A DNA stretch of 34,060 nucleotides from Myxococcales bacterium (lineage in GTDB: Bacteria; Myxococcota_A; Polyangia; Polyangiales; Houyiibacteriaceae), in contig JAGQJE010000111.1 in assembly GCA_020430775.1 (NCBI GenBank), positions 1-34,060 on the forward strand, written 5' to 3'. The notes below the pieces were generated by a model. The model saw nothing but the letters and a program-made list of their open reading frames with translations, made no database searches and was not told where the DNA came from. Both the position numbers and the translations under genes were made by a program. Positions 1 through 8,045 of the stretch are shown in pieces (the first letter of the stretch is position 1; each line of letters begins with the position of its first letter).

Positions 1-1
1 G

Positions 2-2518
2 GGCAGCCACGGCGGCGGCGCGGGCGGCGGCGGCGGTTGGAGCCGGGAGTGGGTCCGGCGGGTCGTGGTCCGCGCAGCCGTCGCGGTCGCCATCGTCGGC
101 CTGCTCGGGCTCGCGGCGGCCGTCGGCGTGCTCTGGTACTACGGCCGCGATCTGCCCTCCATCGAGGCCTTGCAAGCCTACAATCCCCCGCAGACCACGC
201 GCATCGTCGACCGCGAGGGACGGGTCCTCGGCGAGGTGTTCCAGCAGCGCCGCACCGTGGTGCCGATGGACCGCATCCCGCGCGTGCTGGTGCTCTCCGT
301 GCTCGCCGCCGAGGACGCGGACTTCTACCGGCACGAGGGCCTCGACTACAAGGGCATCGCGCGCGCGCTCATCCGCGACGTCCTCCACGGCGGCGCCGTC
401 CAAGGCGCGAGCACCATCACCCAGCAGGTCGTCAAGATCATGCTCTTGACGCCGCAACGCACCATCTCTCGCAAGCTCCGCGAGCTGATCATCGCGCAGC
501 GGCTCGAGCGCGCGCTCACCAAGGACCAAATCCTCCACCTCTACCTGAACCAGATCAACTTCGGCCACGGCCGCTACGGCGTGCAGGAGGCCGCGCGCTA
601 CTACTTCGGCAAGGACGTCTCCGAGCTGTCGCTCGCGGAGGCGTCGCTCATCGCGGGCATCCCGCAGGCGCCCGGGCGACTGTCGCCCCGGGAGCACCCC
701 GAGGCGGCGCGGCGGCGGCAGCTCTACGTGCTCGGCCAGCTCGCCGCGAAGCGGGCCGCGTACTGGCCCGACCTCACGATCGCGCAGATCGACGCGGCGC
801 GCGACGCGGAGGTGCACCTCGCGGACGTCCCGACACAAGGCGACGTCGCGCCGGAGGTCGTCGAGATCGCGAAAGACACGCTCCGGAGTCTCGTCGACGC
901 GGACGCGATGCGCCGCGGTGGCTACACGGTGCACACCACCATCGACGCCGATCTCGAAGCGTCGACCAGGGCGGCGCTGCAGAGCGGGCTGGTGGCGGTC
1001 GACGAGCGTCACGGCTACCAGGGCCCGCTGAAGGCGCCGCGCGCGCGCGCCAGGCGCTCCGCCGCGCCGAAGCCGGTGAGCTCGCTGAGGGTCGGCGGCA
1101 CCTACGACGCGGTCGTCACGTCGACGGACGACGCGCACGACACGGTCACGCTCGATGCCGGCGGACACCCCGTCGTCGTCTCGCTCGCGGGCGAGACGCG
1201 CTACAACCCGGAGGGCCTCGCGCCGAGCGCGTTCGCCGAGGTCGGCGCGCGCGCGCGCATCTCGGTGCTCTCGGTCGGTCAGCCAGGCGCGCCCGGACGC
1301 GGCCGCTTCGAGCTCGGTCCGGAGGGCGCGGTCGTCGTGCTCGACCCGCGCACGCGCGAGGTCCTCGCGCTGGTCGGCGGCTACGACGCCAAGCCGGGCT
1401 TCGACCGCGCGACGCGCGCGCTGCGGCAGCCGGGCAGCACCTTCAAGGCGCTCGTCTACGCGCTCGCGATCCACTCACGCGAGTACACGGCCGCGAGCCA
1501 GGTGCTCGACGCGCCAGTCGTCTACGACAAGTGGCGGCCGCACAACGACGAGCCCTGGCGCAACGACGGCCCCGTCTCCATCCGGACCGCGCTCGCGAAG
1601 TCCATCAACCTCGCGGCCATCCGCGTGCTCGACCAGCTCGGACCGACGCGTCTCGTCGACTTCGCCGAGCAGCTCGGGATCACATCGAGCCTCGACCCGA
1701 CGCTCTCGCTCGCGCTCGGGGCGAGCGGCGTCCGGCCGATCGAGCTCGTCGACGCGTACGCGACGTTCGCGGCCGGCGGGCGGTGGGAGGCGACGCGGAT
1801 CGTCAAGGAGATCACCGGGCCCGATGGGCGACGCGTGCCGCTGCCGCAGCGAGAGGCCGGGCACGACGTGCTGACCCCCGCGGAGGCCTACGTCGTCACC
1901 AACCTGCTCGAGAGCGTGATCGACGACGGCACGGGCCGCCGCGCGCGGGTGCTCGACCGTCCGCTCGCCGGCAAGACGGGCACCAGCAACGACGCGCGCG
2001 ACGCGTGGTTCATCGGCTACTCGCCGCGGGTCGTCGCGGGCGTGTGGGTCGGGTTCGACGACCACCGCTCGCTCGGACGACGCGAGGCGGGTGCCCGCAC
2101 GGCCCTCCCCATCTGGATCGACACGATGCGTGCAGCCGATCCCGGCGATCCGCTCGACTTCGCCATCCCGCCGGGCGTGGTCACCGTGCGCATCGATCCG
2201 GCGACCGGGCTACTCGCCTACCCCGGCACGGAGGGCACCGACGAGGTCTTCGTCGCCGGCACGGAGCCTACCGAGACGGCGCCGCCGCCGGGGGTCGCCG
2301 ACCCGAGCACCTTCCTGATGGAGCAGCTCGGCGCGAGCGCCTCGGGCGCGGCGCCCGGCGGCGCAGACGGCGGCCCCGAGCTCATCCGCGCGTCGCCGGT
2401 GGGGCCGCCGAAGGCGCCCGTCGCGCCAGGGGCGGCGGCGGGCGGTGAGCGCCGGTCGCCGACGATGACGGTGACGCCGCCACGCGGGACGGACGCTCGC
2501 CCGGGGGGCGCGCCTTGA
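2..2518 (+). CDS. mrcA: Penicillin-binding protein 1A, bifunctional transglycosylase/transpeptidase (5' partial)
   Basis: Class A penicillin-binding protein: it polymerises lipid II and cross-links peptidoglycan on the outer face of the inner membrane. The frame is open to the window edge and reads a Gly-rich, then WSREWVRR, cytoplasmic tail, so the true start probably lies upstream; the first internal start is GTG 65. Numbered from that GTG: membrane anchor about 3-25; GT51 transglycosylase about 55-230 with catalytic Glu83 in AAEDADFYRHEG and the segment QGASTITQQ; an OB-like insert about 318-405; transpeptidase with STFK (Ser458, Lys461), SIN (513-515) and KTG (637-639). A Pro/Ala/Gly-rich tail ends the protein. 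Its TGA overlaps the TTG start of the histidine kinase (TTGA). All catalytic motifs are intact, so the enzyme is predicted to be active. Confidence 0.93.
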   Translation, partial: GSHGGGAGGGGGWSREWVRRVVVRAAVAVAIVGLLGLAAAVGVLWYYGRDLPSIEALQAYNPPQTTRIVDREGRVLGEVFQQRRTVVPMDRIPRVLVLSVLAAEDADFYRHEGLDYKGIARALIRDVLHGGAVQGASTITQQVVKIMLLTPQRTISRKLRELIIAQRLERALTKDQILHLYLNQINFGHGRYGVQEAARYYFGKDVSELSLAEASLIAGIPQAPGRLSPREHPEAARRRQLYVLGQLAAKRAAYWPDLTIAQIDAARDAEVHLADVPTQGDVAPEVVEIAKDTLRSLVDADAMRRGGYTVHTTIDADLEASTRAALQSGLVAVDERHGYQGPLKAPRARARRSAAPKPVSSLRVGGTYDAVVTSTDDAHDTVTLDAGGHPVVVSLAGETRYNPEGLAPSAFAEVGARARISVLSVGQPGAPGRGRFELGPEGAVVVLDPRTREVLALVGGYDAKPGFDRATRALRQPGSTFKALVYALAIHSREYTAASQVLDAPVVYDKWRPHNDEPWRNDGPVSIRTALAKSINLAAIRVLDQLGPTRLVDFAEQLGITSSLDPTLSLALGASGVRPIELVDAYATFAAGGRWEATRIVKEITGPDGRRVPLPQREAGHDVLTPAEAYVVTNLLESVIDDGTGRRARVLDRPLAGKTGTSNDARDAWFIGYSPRVVAGVWVGFDDHRSLGRREAGARTALPIWIDTMRAADPGDPLDFAIPPGVVTVRIDPATGLLAYPGTEGTDEVFVAGTEPTETAPPPGVADPSTFLMEQLGASASGAAPGGADGGPELIRASPVGPPKAPVAPGAAAGGERRSPTMTVTPPRGTDARPGGAP

Positions 2519-3642
2519 GGTCGCTGCGCGCCCGGCTCATCGTCCTCTTCATCGTCGCGAGCTGGCTCCCGCTCGTCGCCATCGGTGGCTGGATCGTCGC
2601 GCACGCGGGCGGCGATGGCGGCCCAGCCGACTACTCGGACCTGCTCGCCTTGCTCGCGCTCGCGCTCCTGAGCGCGGCGGTCTCGATCGTCCTCGCGCTC
2701 TTCGCGAGCCGCGGCATCGACGCGATGCTCGACGAGCTCGAGGGCGCGGCCCGCCGCATCGGCCGCGGCGACCTCGAGTCGACCGTGCGGACCTCCGACG
2801 AAAACGAGATGGGCCGCACGCTCAGCGCGTTCAACGCGATGACCGACGAGCTGCGGCGCGCGCAAGAGAAGCTCCGCCGGGCCGAGCGCATCGCCGCATG
2901 GCGCGACATCGCGCGCAGGCTCGCCCACGAGATCAAAAACCCCCTGTCGCCGATCCAGGTCTCCATCGAGACCATGCGCAAGACCTACGCCAAGCGTCAC
3001 CCGGACTTCGACGAGATCTTCGAAGAGTCCACGCTCACCATCCTCGAGGAGGTCGCGCGCCTCGAGCGCATCGTGAGCGAGTTCAGCCGATTCGCCCGCC
3101 TGCCGAAGCCGCGCCCCGGCCTGGTCGACGTGTACGAGCTGGCCGACCGCGTCGCGGCGCTGCACTCGAACGAGCAGGTGCCGGTGCATGCCCTCGTCGG
3201 GACGCGTCCAGGCCCGATCCGCGCCGACCGAGAGCAGCTCACCCAGGCGCTCACCAACCTCGTGCAGAACGCCCAAGACGCCGCAAAGGCAGCGCACGGG
3301 GCGAGCGGCGGGCGCGTCCGGGTGACGGTGTCGGCCGCCCGAGCCGGCGTGCGCGTCGAGGTGGCGGACAATGGCCCCGGCGTGCCGCTCGACCAACGTT
3401 CGCGCATCTTCGAGCCGTACTTCACGACGAAGCCCCAGGGCACCGGGCTTGGGCTCGCCATCGCGCACCGCATCATCGAAGACCACCAGGGCTCGATCGA
3501 GGTCGGCGCGGGGGCCTCGCGGGGCGCCGTGTTCACGCTCTATCTGCCGGAGATGGGCCCGCCGCCCGAGGCCGAGGGGACGCTCACCGCGTCGCTCGAC
3601 GTGCAGACGCACCGGTCGCACGCTCAGACACACGGGAGATAG
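2515..3642 (+). CDS. Membrane sensor histidine kinase, NtrB/NtrY-like
   Basis: 375-residue sensor kinase. Two membrane segments (about 8-30 and 43-65) flank a short periplasmic loop of about 12 residues. A HAMP domain follows (about 66-118), then the H-box RRLAHEIKNPLSPIQ with phospho-acceptor His138, the N-box LTNLVQNAQDAA (about 247-257), the G1 box ADNGPGV (Asp285) and the G2 box GTGLGLAIAHRI (309-320). The HEIKNPL form of the H-box is typical of NtrB/NtrY-type kinases. The tiny periplasmic loop suggests sensing inside the membrane or through a partner. The TTG start overlaps the TGA of the PBP1A gene, which implies translational coupling. No response regulator lies next to it, so the kinase is an orphan in this window. 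The signal and the partner are unknown. Confidence 0.9.
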   Translation: MRSLRARLIVLFIVASWLPLVAIGGWIVAHAGGDGGPADYSDLLALLALALLSAAVSIVLALFASRGIDAMLDELEGAARRIGRGDLESTVRTSDENEMGRTLSAFNAMTDELRRAQEKLRRAERIAAWRDIARRLAHEIKNPLSPIQVSIETMRKTYAKRHPDFDEIFEESTLTILEEVARLERIVSEFSRFARLPKPRPGLVDVYELADRVAALHSNEQVPVHALVGTRPGPIRADREQLTQALTNLVQNAQDAAKAAHGASGGRVRVTVSAARAGVRVEVADNGPGVPLDQRSRIFEPYFTTKPQGTGLGLAIAHRIIEDHQGSIEVGAGASRGAVFTLYLPEMGPPPEAEGTLTASLDVQTHRSHAQTHGR

Positions 3643-3644
3643 CC

Positions 3645-4553
3645 ATGGAAGAGGCGCGGTCGGTGGAGCACGGCGCGGCTAGCGGCTGGCGGAGGTGGGC
3701 GAAGCGCATCGGGTGGGCCGCGCTGGCGCTCCTGTGCGCGGCGGTGGCCGTCGGGCTCGCGCTCGCGCTCACCGCGGCCGGGCGCGCGCTCATCGCGCAC
3801 CAGGTGGAGCGCCGCGTCAGCGATCGAATCGCGGGCTCGCTCGAGATCGGCGAGCTGCGCTCGATCGGGCTGCTGCACCCGGTCGCGACCGACGTCGTCT
3901 TCCGAGACGTGGACGGGACGCGCGTGCTGTCCGTCGAGCGCGCCAGCGTCGACATCGACCTGTGGGCGGCGCTCCGCGGCCGTCTCGCGTTCGACGGCGC
4001 GGAGGCGCACGGCGTCTCGGTGCTCGTCGACGTGCCGGAGCAAGGCGTGCCCAACATCAAGCGGGCGTTTCAGGTCGACCGCAGCGGCGAAGATCCGGAC
4101 GACCTACTGAAGCTCGACCTGCGCGACATGCGCTTCGATGGGGCGGCGCTCTGGCTGCGCGCCAAGGGCGAGACGAAGGTCGTCATGCACGACCTCAGCG
4201 GGTTCATCCGCGTCTACCGCGAGGACACCCACGGCGTGCAGGTGACGCTCAGCCAGGTCCGCGGGCACTTCGTCGAGCCGAAGCTGCCGAACCACACCAT
4301 CGAGCTCGAGGACCTCGACGGCTGGATCCACGCGAAGACCGATCACGTCGTGCACATGGAGATGTCGACGAAGATCGGCGCGGGCGGGCTCGACGTCGTC
4401 GTCGACTACCACAAGGACCACGAGCCGCCCGTCGAGCTGCGCCTCCACCCGAAGGCGGGCGGCGGCGCCATCATGACGGCCGTGGGCACCGCCGTGCGGT
4501 CGTGGTTCACGGACAAGCTCAGCGTGGACCTGGTCAGCGGCGACGACGACTAG
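3645..4553 (+). CDS. AsmA/TamB-like single-pass membrane protein
   Basis: 302-residue protein with a basic N-terminus (WRRWAKR) and one membrane segment at about 22-45. The rest is predicted to be periplasmic. The part after the membrane segment (IAGSLEIGELRS, then VVFRDVDGTRVLSVERASVDID) resembles the N-terminal beta-rich repeats of AsmA/TamB/YdbH lipid-transport proteins. It is far shorter than TamB (over 1000 residues) and ends in an acidic SGDDD tail, so it may be a short AsmA-like protein rather than a full bridge. The start is ATG 3645, 2 nt after the kinase stop, preceded by GGGAG 6 nt upstream. It is probably co-transcribed with the PBP1A and kinase genes. The family assignment is inference from sequence pattern. 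Confidence 0.72.
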   Translation: MEEARSVEHGAASGWRRWAKRIGWAALALLCAAVAVGLALALTAAGRALIAHQVERRVSDRIAGSLEIGELRSIGLLHPVATDVVFRDVDGTRVLSVERASVDIDLWAALRGRLAFDGAEAHGVSVLVDVPEQGVPNIKRAFQVDRSGEDPDDLLKLDLRDMRFDGAALWLRAKGETKVVMHDLSGFIRVYREDTHGVQVTLSQVRGHFVEPKLPNHTIELEDLDGWIHAKTDHVVHMEMSTKIGAGGLDVVVDYHKDHEPPVELRLHPKAGGGAIMTAVGTAVRSWFTDKLSVDLVSGDDD

Positions 4554-4572
4554 CGGCTCCCCGGGGCACCCC

Positions 4573-4610
4573 GGCGACCGGCGGGTCGTCCGTCGCGACC
4601 GCCGGTCACC
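4573..4610. terminator. Hairpin between convergent genes, candidate bidirectional terminator
   Basis: GGCGACCGGCGG (4573-4584) and CCGCCGGTCACC (4599-4610) pair over 11 of 12 positions with a 14-nt loop. The hairpin sits in the 69-bp gap between the convergent AsmA-like gene (stop 4553) and the coiled-coil gene (stop 4623). There is no T-tract, as is common in very GC-rich genomes, so termination is inferred from position and stem. Confidence 0.5.
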
Positions 4611-4622
4611 GAGCGCGAGGCG

Positions 4623-4841
4623 CTACTTCTTCAGCCACTCGTTGATCTTCTTCGCGGCGTCATCCGTCACCTTGTCCCAGTTCTGCTTGATCGTCTCCCG
4701 CGCGTGATTGAGCTGCTTTTGGAGGCGCTCGACCTCCTTGCGGCTCGCTTCGCTCGAGTCGGCGCGGAGCCGCGCGATCTGCGCCTCGAGCTCCTTGCGC
4801 TTCGCGATCACTCGCTGCTTCAGCTCTTCCTTTTGTCCCAT
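4623..4841 (-). CDS. Small coiled-coil protein of unknown function
   Basis: 72-residue, highly charged protein (Lys/Glu/Arg/Gln-rich) that is almost entirely alpha-helical. Heptad-like stretches run through EELKQRVIAKRKELEAQIARL and EVERLQKQLNHARETI, followed by a conserved-looking end WDKVTDDAAKKINEWLKK. It has no signal peptide and no membrane segment, so it is probably cytosolic. The start at 4841 is chosen because AGGAG lies 8 nt upstream and the more upstream in-frame residues look non-coding. I do not recognise the family; the length and composition resemble small stress-type helical proteins, but that is only a resemblance. Confidence 0.7.
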   Translation of the reverse strand: MGQKEELKQRVIAKRKELEAQIARLRADSSEASRKEVERLQKQLNHARETIKQNWDKVTDDAAKKINEWLKK

Positions 4842-5147
4842 GGATCTCGCTCCTGCTGGTGGTTTGCCAGGGCGCTCGGCGTCGTTCCGACATCCCATCG
4901 CCCGACGATCGACGAAATCTGTCACAACGGAGGCCCATGACAACACCCGCGGCGTCGCGAGGGCGGCGATGTGTGGAGTGGGACATCGGGGCCAGGTGCG
5001 GGTTCGGGAGCGGGCGGAGGTTCGAGCGGGGCCGTGGCTCTGGGTGTCCTGCCGAGCGGAACTGCGTGGCGCCCGGCCGCCGGCCAGTATCGGCTCGAGG
5101 CCTCGACGAACGTCCCGCTTCCGCGTAGGCGCCGACGATGAGGAACC
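4842..5147. other. Intergenic region without a convincing gene
   Basis: About 300 bp between the divergent coiled-coil gene (-) and the nucleotidyltransferase-fold gene (+). It holds the AGGAG ribosome site of the former next to 4850. A short plus-strand frame (ATG 4937, to 5128, after CGGAGG) reads as Arg/Gly-rich sequence with no coding character. A Pro-rich frame runs on the minus strand (about 4922-5128) but has no start of its own. I could not identify anything further; a decayed gene fragment is possible. Confidence 0.4.
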
Positions 5148-5149
5148 GC

Positions 5150-5155
5150 TAGACT
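5150..5155 (+). promoter_or_regulatory. -10 element TAGACT, predicted leaderless start
   Basis: TAGACT (preceded by CGC) ends exactly 6 nt before the GTG start at 5162. A -10 box at this distance puts transcription initiation at the start codon. An in-frame TAG inside this box (5150-5152) also rules out any upstream start. No Shine-Dalgarno sequence is present. Confidence 0.5.
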
Positions 5156-5161
5156 TCGCGC

Positions 5162-5866
5162 GTGTCCTTTAGGGATCGACTCATAGCGACCCTTCGTGCC
5201 GCTCGCGCTCTCTTCGAGGTAGACGGCGTGCTCGTCGCCGGCTCCGAGGTGCCGAACCTGCTCGAGCCCCATTCCGCGTCGACGCTCGTCGTCTCGCAAG
5301 ACGTCGACGTCGCTGTGCCCATCCAGAGACACTCCGAGGTGAAGGCGCGGCTGAGCCGCCTCGAAGGCCTCGCGCCGTCGAGCGAGGAGCCCTCTGTATG
5401 GCTGCCCACCGATCCCTCGCGGATCGAGGTGAACTTCATTGGGTACGATCCCACCGAGACCGACCCGACCAGCGTGCGCGTCTTCGAAGACGAGGCGCTG
5501 CCGCTCATGGTCTTCGGGCCGCTCTCGTTTCTCCGCCGCGGGCGGGTGATCGATCTCGGCGACGGCCTGCTCGTTCCCGTCCCTCGGAACGCTGGGCTGC
5601 TGCTCGAGAAGCTCGTGACCGACCGGTCCGGGGTGAAAGGCGATCGTGATCTTCTCGTGGCGCTCGGCCTCGTGATGGTCGCGACGCCCGAAGATCTCGA
5701 TGAGCTCGTGACGACCTCTCGCTCGTTGTCGCGCGAGCTCCAGCACGCGGTCCGGAGCAACCTCTCGACGTTGTCGCTGCTCGAGCCCATCGGGGGGATG
5801 CCGGATCCGACGAAGGAGCGCGCCCGTGTGGCGGCGCTGCTCGAGCGTCTGGAGCGCGAGCCGTGA
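5162..5866 (+). CDS. Nucleotidyltransferase-fold protein
   Basis: 234 residues. The segment VLVAGSEVPNLL (Gly27-Ser28) followed by QDVDVAVPI (Asp47, Asp49) fits the nucleotidyltransferase signature of a Gly-Ser turn and then a D-x-D pair that binds metal. The later segment VPVPRNAGLLLEKLV...KGDRDLLVALGLV resembles the helical part that follows this core in AbiEii/GSU2403-type proteins (K...R..KD..DL). The substrate is unknown: it could be a nucleotide-transferring toxin, an RNA-modifying enzyme or a housekeeping enzyme. Its third codon positions contain more A and T than those of its neighbours, a mild sign of transfer. The GTG start follows a -10 box directly, and its TGA overlaps the next gene (GTGA), so the two are translationally coupled. 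Confidence 0.72.
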   Translation: MSFRDRLIATLRAARALFEVDGVLVAGSEVPNLLEPHSASTLVVSQDVDVAVPIQRHSEVKARLSRLEGLAPSSEEPSVWLPTDPSRIEVNFIGYDPTETDPTSVRVFEDEALPLMVFGPLSFLRRGRVIDLGDGLLVPVPRNAGLLLEKLVTDRSGVKGDRDLLVALGLVMVATPEDLDELVTTSRSLSRELQHAVRSNLSTLSLLEPIGGMPDPTKERARVAALLERLEREP

Positions 5867-6243
5867 GGTCGCTCGAGGCGCGCGCCAAGGCGTTCCGCGC
5901 GCGGGTGCGCGTCCGCGCGTGGGAGGCGCGCCAGCTCCGCGGAGCGAAGGGCACGTGGTACCGCCTGCGGCGCACGCTGGCCCGCGCGCAAGACGCCTTC
6001 GCCGTCGACGCGCTCGTGATCGACGAGCTCCTCGCCGAGGGCTACCTTCGTGAGCCGGTGGGCGACGAGCTCGAGCCTACGCGGAGCTACGTCTTCGTGC
6101 CGCCCGAGCGCGCGGAGGCCATTCGAGATCGCAGACGGCTCGCGCTGCGGCTCTCGGCGGAACTGCTCGCGGCGCCGAACGTCGTCCTCGTGCCGTTCGC
6201 GCTCGGTCCGCGGAGCCACGACGACGTCGCGAAACTCCGATAG
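5863..6243 (+). CDS. Small basic protein coupled to the nucleotidyltransferase-fold gene, possible winged helix
   Basis: 126 residues. A strongly basic N-terminal half (about 14 Arg in the first 45 residues) is followed by DALVIDELLAEGYLREPV and then RSYVFVPPERAEAI, which could be a recognition helix plus beta-wing of a winged helix-turn-helix. The start GTG 5863 overlaps the preceding TGA by 4 nt, the usual arrangement for partner subunits. The reading frame keeps strong G/C-ending codons up to the TAG at 6241-6243, so the natural C-terminus appears to be present. I do not recognise a family. A DNA- or RNA-binding partner or antitoxin of the upstream protein is one possibility. Its 3' end lies against the broken end of the minus-strand Asp-box gene. 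Confidence 0.6.
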   Translation: MRSLEARAKAFRARVRVRAWEARQLRGAKGTWYRLRRTLARAQDAFAVDALVIDELLAEGYLREPVGDELEPTRSYVFVPPERAEAIRDRRRLALRLSAELLAAPNVVLVPFALGPRSHDDVAKLR

Positions 6244-7855
6244 CGCCGTCGGTGAGGACGAACGTGGGCTTGGTGAGGTCGATGGCAGGCGAGTCAACCG
6301 GGCCGTTGACGAGGACCGCGCCGCTCCACGTCGTGCCGTGATCGCACGATTTGTCGACGAAGATGCGATCGTAAAATTGCCCGTCGTTGACGTAGTAACC
6401 GAGCCAGAGGATGCCCTGGGCGTCGAACGCGAGCGACGGCGACCACGTCTCGCCGGTGAATTTCCCAAGGTCGAGGTTCGCCGGGAAGGGAGGCTCGAAC
6501 GGCGTGCCGAAGGTCTGTCCACCGTCGTGGCTGAGGGCGAGCGTCACGTGCCGGGCTGCGTCGGCGACCGCGACCCAGCCCACGGCGACCTCGCCCGCGT
6601 CGTCGATCGCGCCGACGGCTGCATACGCGGCGCCCTCCGATTCGAGCTTCTTGGGCGCCGTGAACGTGTGGCCAGCGTCGGTGCTGCACGCGACGTACGC
6701 GCTCGTGTCATCCGCGGTGGCTCCATCGTCGTCGATCCAGGCCGTGTACGTGATGCACAGCTTGCCCTTGCCGTCGGTGAAGAGACGGGGCGACTCCCAC
6801 TCCCCGCCCGATCCTCCGCCCGCGCTGCCTTCTTGCACGTTCGTGGACGCGCCGATGTTCAGGAGCGCGCCGGTCTCGCCGTTGCTGCTGTAGTCGAGGT
6901 CCTCGCCGGTCCCGTCGGCGAAGCCCGCGCCGCGCGCCGCGTCTGACCAGATGCCGATGCCGGTGCCGCCGCCCTGGTAGTGACCCGGGTTGTCGAACGG
7001 ATCGGGCACGCTCACGACGACCGTGTCCGCCGCGGGCGACACGAGGTCGGGGCAAATCCCCGGACCGGCGTTCGTCACCTTGAGGACGCGCGTCGTGAAG
7101 GTCGCGCCGCCGTCTTCGCTCACGAGCAGCGCGGTGGTGCCGCCAGCGCCCGAGCCAGGGAGGACCGAGTCCGCGACGGAGTTCCCCCAAGTAGAGACGT
7201 CCGCGGCGACGTAGACGACGTCGGGATTTTCCGCGTCGATCGCGACGCTCGCGCACCCGATCTCCGGCGCTTGGGCGTCCTCTGGCGTCGTCGCATGGAG
7301 CGCGGTCACCGGAGCGTTCCACGTCTTTCCCGCGTCGTCGCTGCGCACGGCGTGGAGCTCGACGGCGTGTGCGCCGTCACCCGACAGCCACGTCGTGTAC
7401 ACGCGCTGTCCGCGCGCGGCGGCGGCGTGCACATACGCGCCGCCGAGGCTGCTCTGCGGGCTCTCGGTCGTCGCGCTCGGGATGGCCGTGATCGCGCTCG
7501 GAAAGGCGGTCGCGAGCGTGAAGCTGCCGGAGGCCTTCGCGGCCGGCTCGGCGCTGCTCGTCGCGGTGAGCGTGAAGCGCGCGGGCGCGGGCGTCTGGTT
7601 CGGCGCCGTCCATGCGTCGGAGGCGTCGGCGCCGCCGAGGCCGGTAGGAACGGTCGACCACGTGACGCCGGGGCTCGCGTCCGTGACGGTCGCGGTGACC
7701 TTCCCGGTGCACGTGAGCCGGTTGCCCTGCGCCGGCTCCAGCTCCACGGCGGCAGCGGGCGTACCGCCGCGTGGTGTCGTCGAATCAGAAGACGAGCAAG
7801 CCGCCGCGAGCAGCGCGATGATCGAAGCCAACGAAGTCATCAAATGCGCGCGCAT
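6077..7855 (-). CDS. Asp-box (BNR/sialidase-like) lipoprotein, 3' end apparently lost
   Basis: Exported beta-propeller-type lipoprotein. The start ATG 7855 is supported by AGGAGAG about 8 nt upstream. The signal peptide MTSLASIIALLAAAC gives a lipidated Cys20. Five Asp-box-like repeats (S-x-D-x-G-x-T-W) are visible: SDDAGKTW, SEDGGATF, STDAGHTF, SHDGGQTF and CDHGTTW. These are the hallmark of sialidase-fold propellers; the catalytic Arg/Tyr residues cannot be judged, so sialidase activity is not claimed. Normal coding character runs to about residue 537 (KPTFVLTDGAIG, near 6246). Beyond that the frame becomes Arg-rich and lies antisense to the plus-strand gene ending at 6243. The last about 56 residues are therefore probably read-through, and the gene is truncated. 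Confidence 0.7.
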   Translation of the reverse strand: MRAHLMTSLASIIALLAAACSSSDSTTPRGGTPAAAVELEPAQGNRLTCTGKVTATVTDASPGVTWSTVPTGLGGADASDAWTAPNQTPAPARFTLTATSSAEPAAKASGSFTLATAFPSAITAIPSATTESPQSSLGGAYVHAAAARGQRVYTTWLSGDGAHAVELHAVRSDDAGKTWNAPVTALHATTPEDAQAPEIGCASVAIDAENPDVVYVAADVSTWGNSVADSVLPGSGAGGTTALLVSEDGGATFTTRVLKVTNAGPGICPDLVSPAADTVVVSVPDPFDNPGHYQGGGTGIGIWSDAARGAGFADGTGEDLDYSSNGETGALLNIGASTNVQEGSAGGGSGGEWESPRLFTDGKGKLCITYTAWIDDDGATADDTSAYVACSTDAGHTFTAPKKLESEGAAYAAVGAIDDAGEVAVGWVAVADAARHVTLALSHDGGQTFGTPFEPPFPANLDLGKFTGETWSPSLAFDAQGILWLGYYVNDGQFYDRIFVDKSCDHGTTWSGAVLVNGPVDSPAIDLTKPTFVLTDGAIGVSRRRRGSADRARTARGRRSAPRAVPPRAAARAVCDLEWPPRARAARRRSSA

Positions 7856-8030
7856 GTTACGATTCTCTCCTGCATGTGTGGACGGAGCGCCCTCGTCCGA
7901 TCCTCGGCATGCAAACCTCAACCGTATTCCGCGGCAGGCCAGAATGACCGGATGCCATGAGACGAGCGCGGGCGACACCGTCACCGTCCGTGGCGCCCGG
8001 CCTGTCTCGGTCGCCCGCTCGTTCGCGTGC

Positions 8031-8039
8031 TGCTAGGGT
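8031..8039 (+). promoter_or_regulatory. Extended -10 element TGCTAGGGT, predicted leaderless start
   Basis: TGC-TAGGGT matches an extended -10 box (TGnTAnnnT) and ends 6 nt before the halogenase GTG at 8046. No Shine-Dalgarno sequence lies between. It sits in the divergent region shared with the Asp-box lipoprotein gene. Confidence 0.55.
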
Positions 8040-8045
8040 TGGGCC

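Noticed and set aside
4937-5128. A 63-codon plus-strand frame after CGGAGG
   Set aside because: The ribosome-site match is good, but the product is Arg/Gly-rich without codon bias or motif, and it stops just before the promoter of the next gene.
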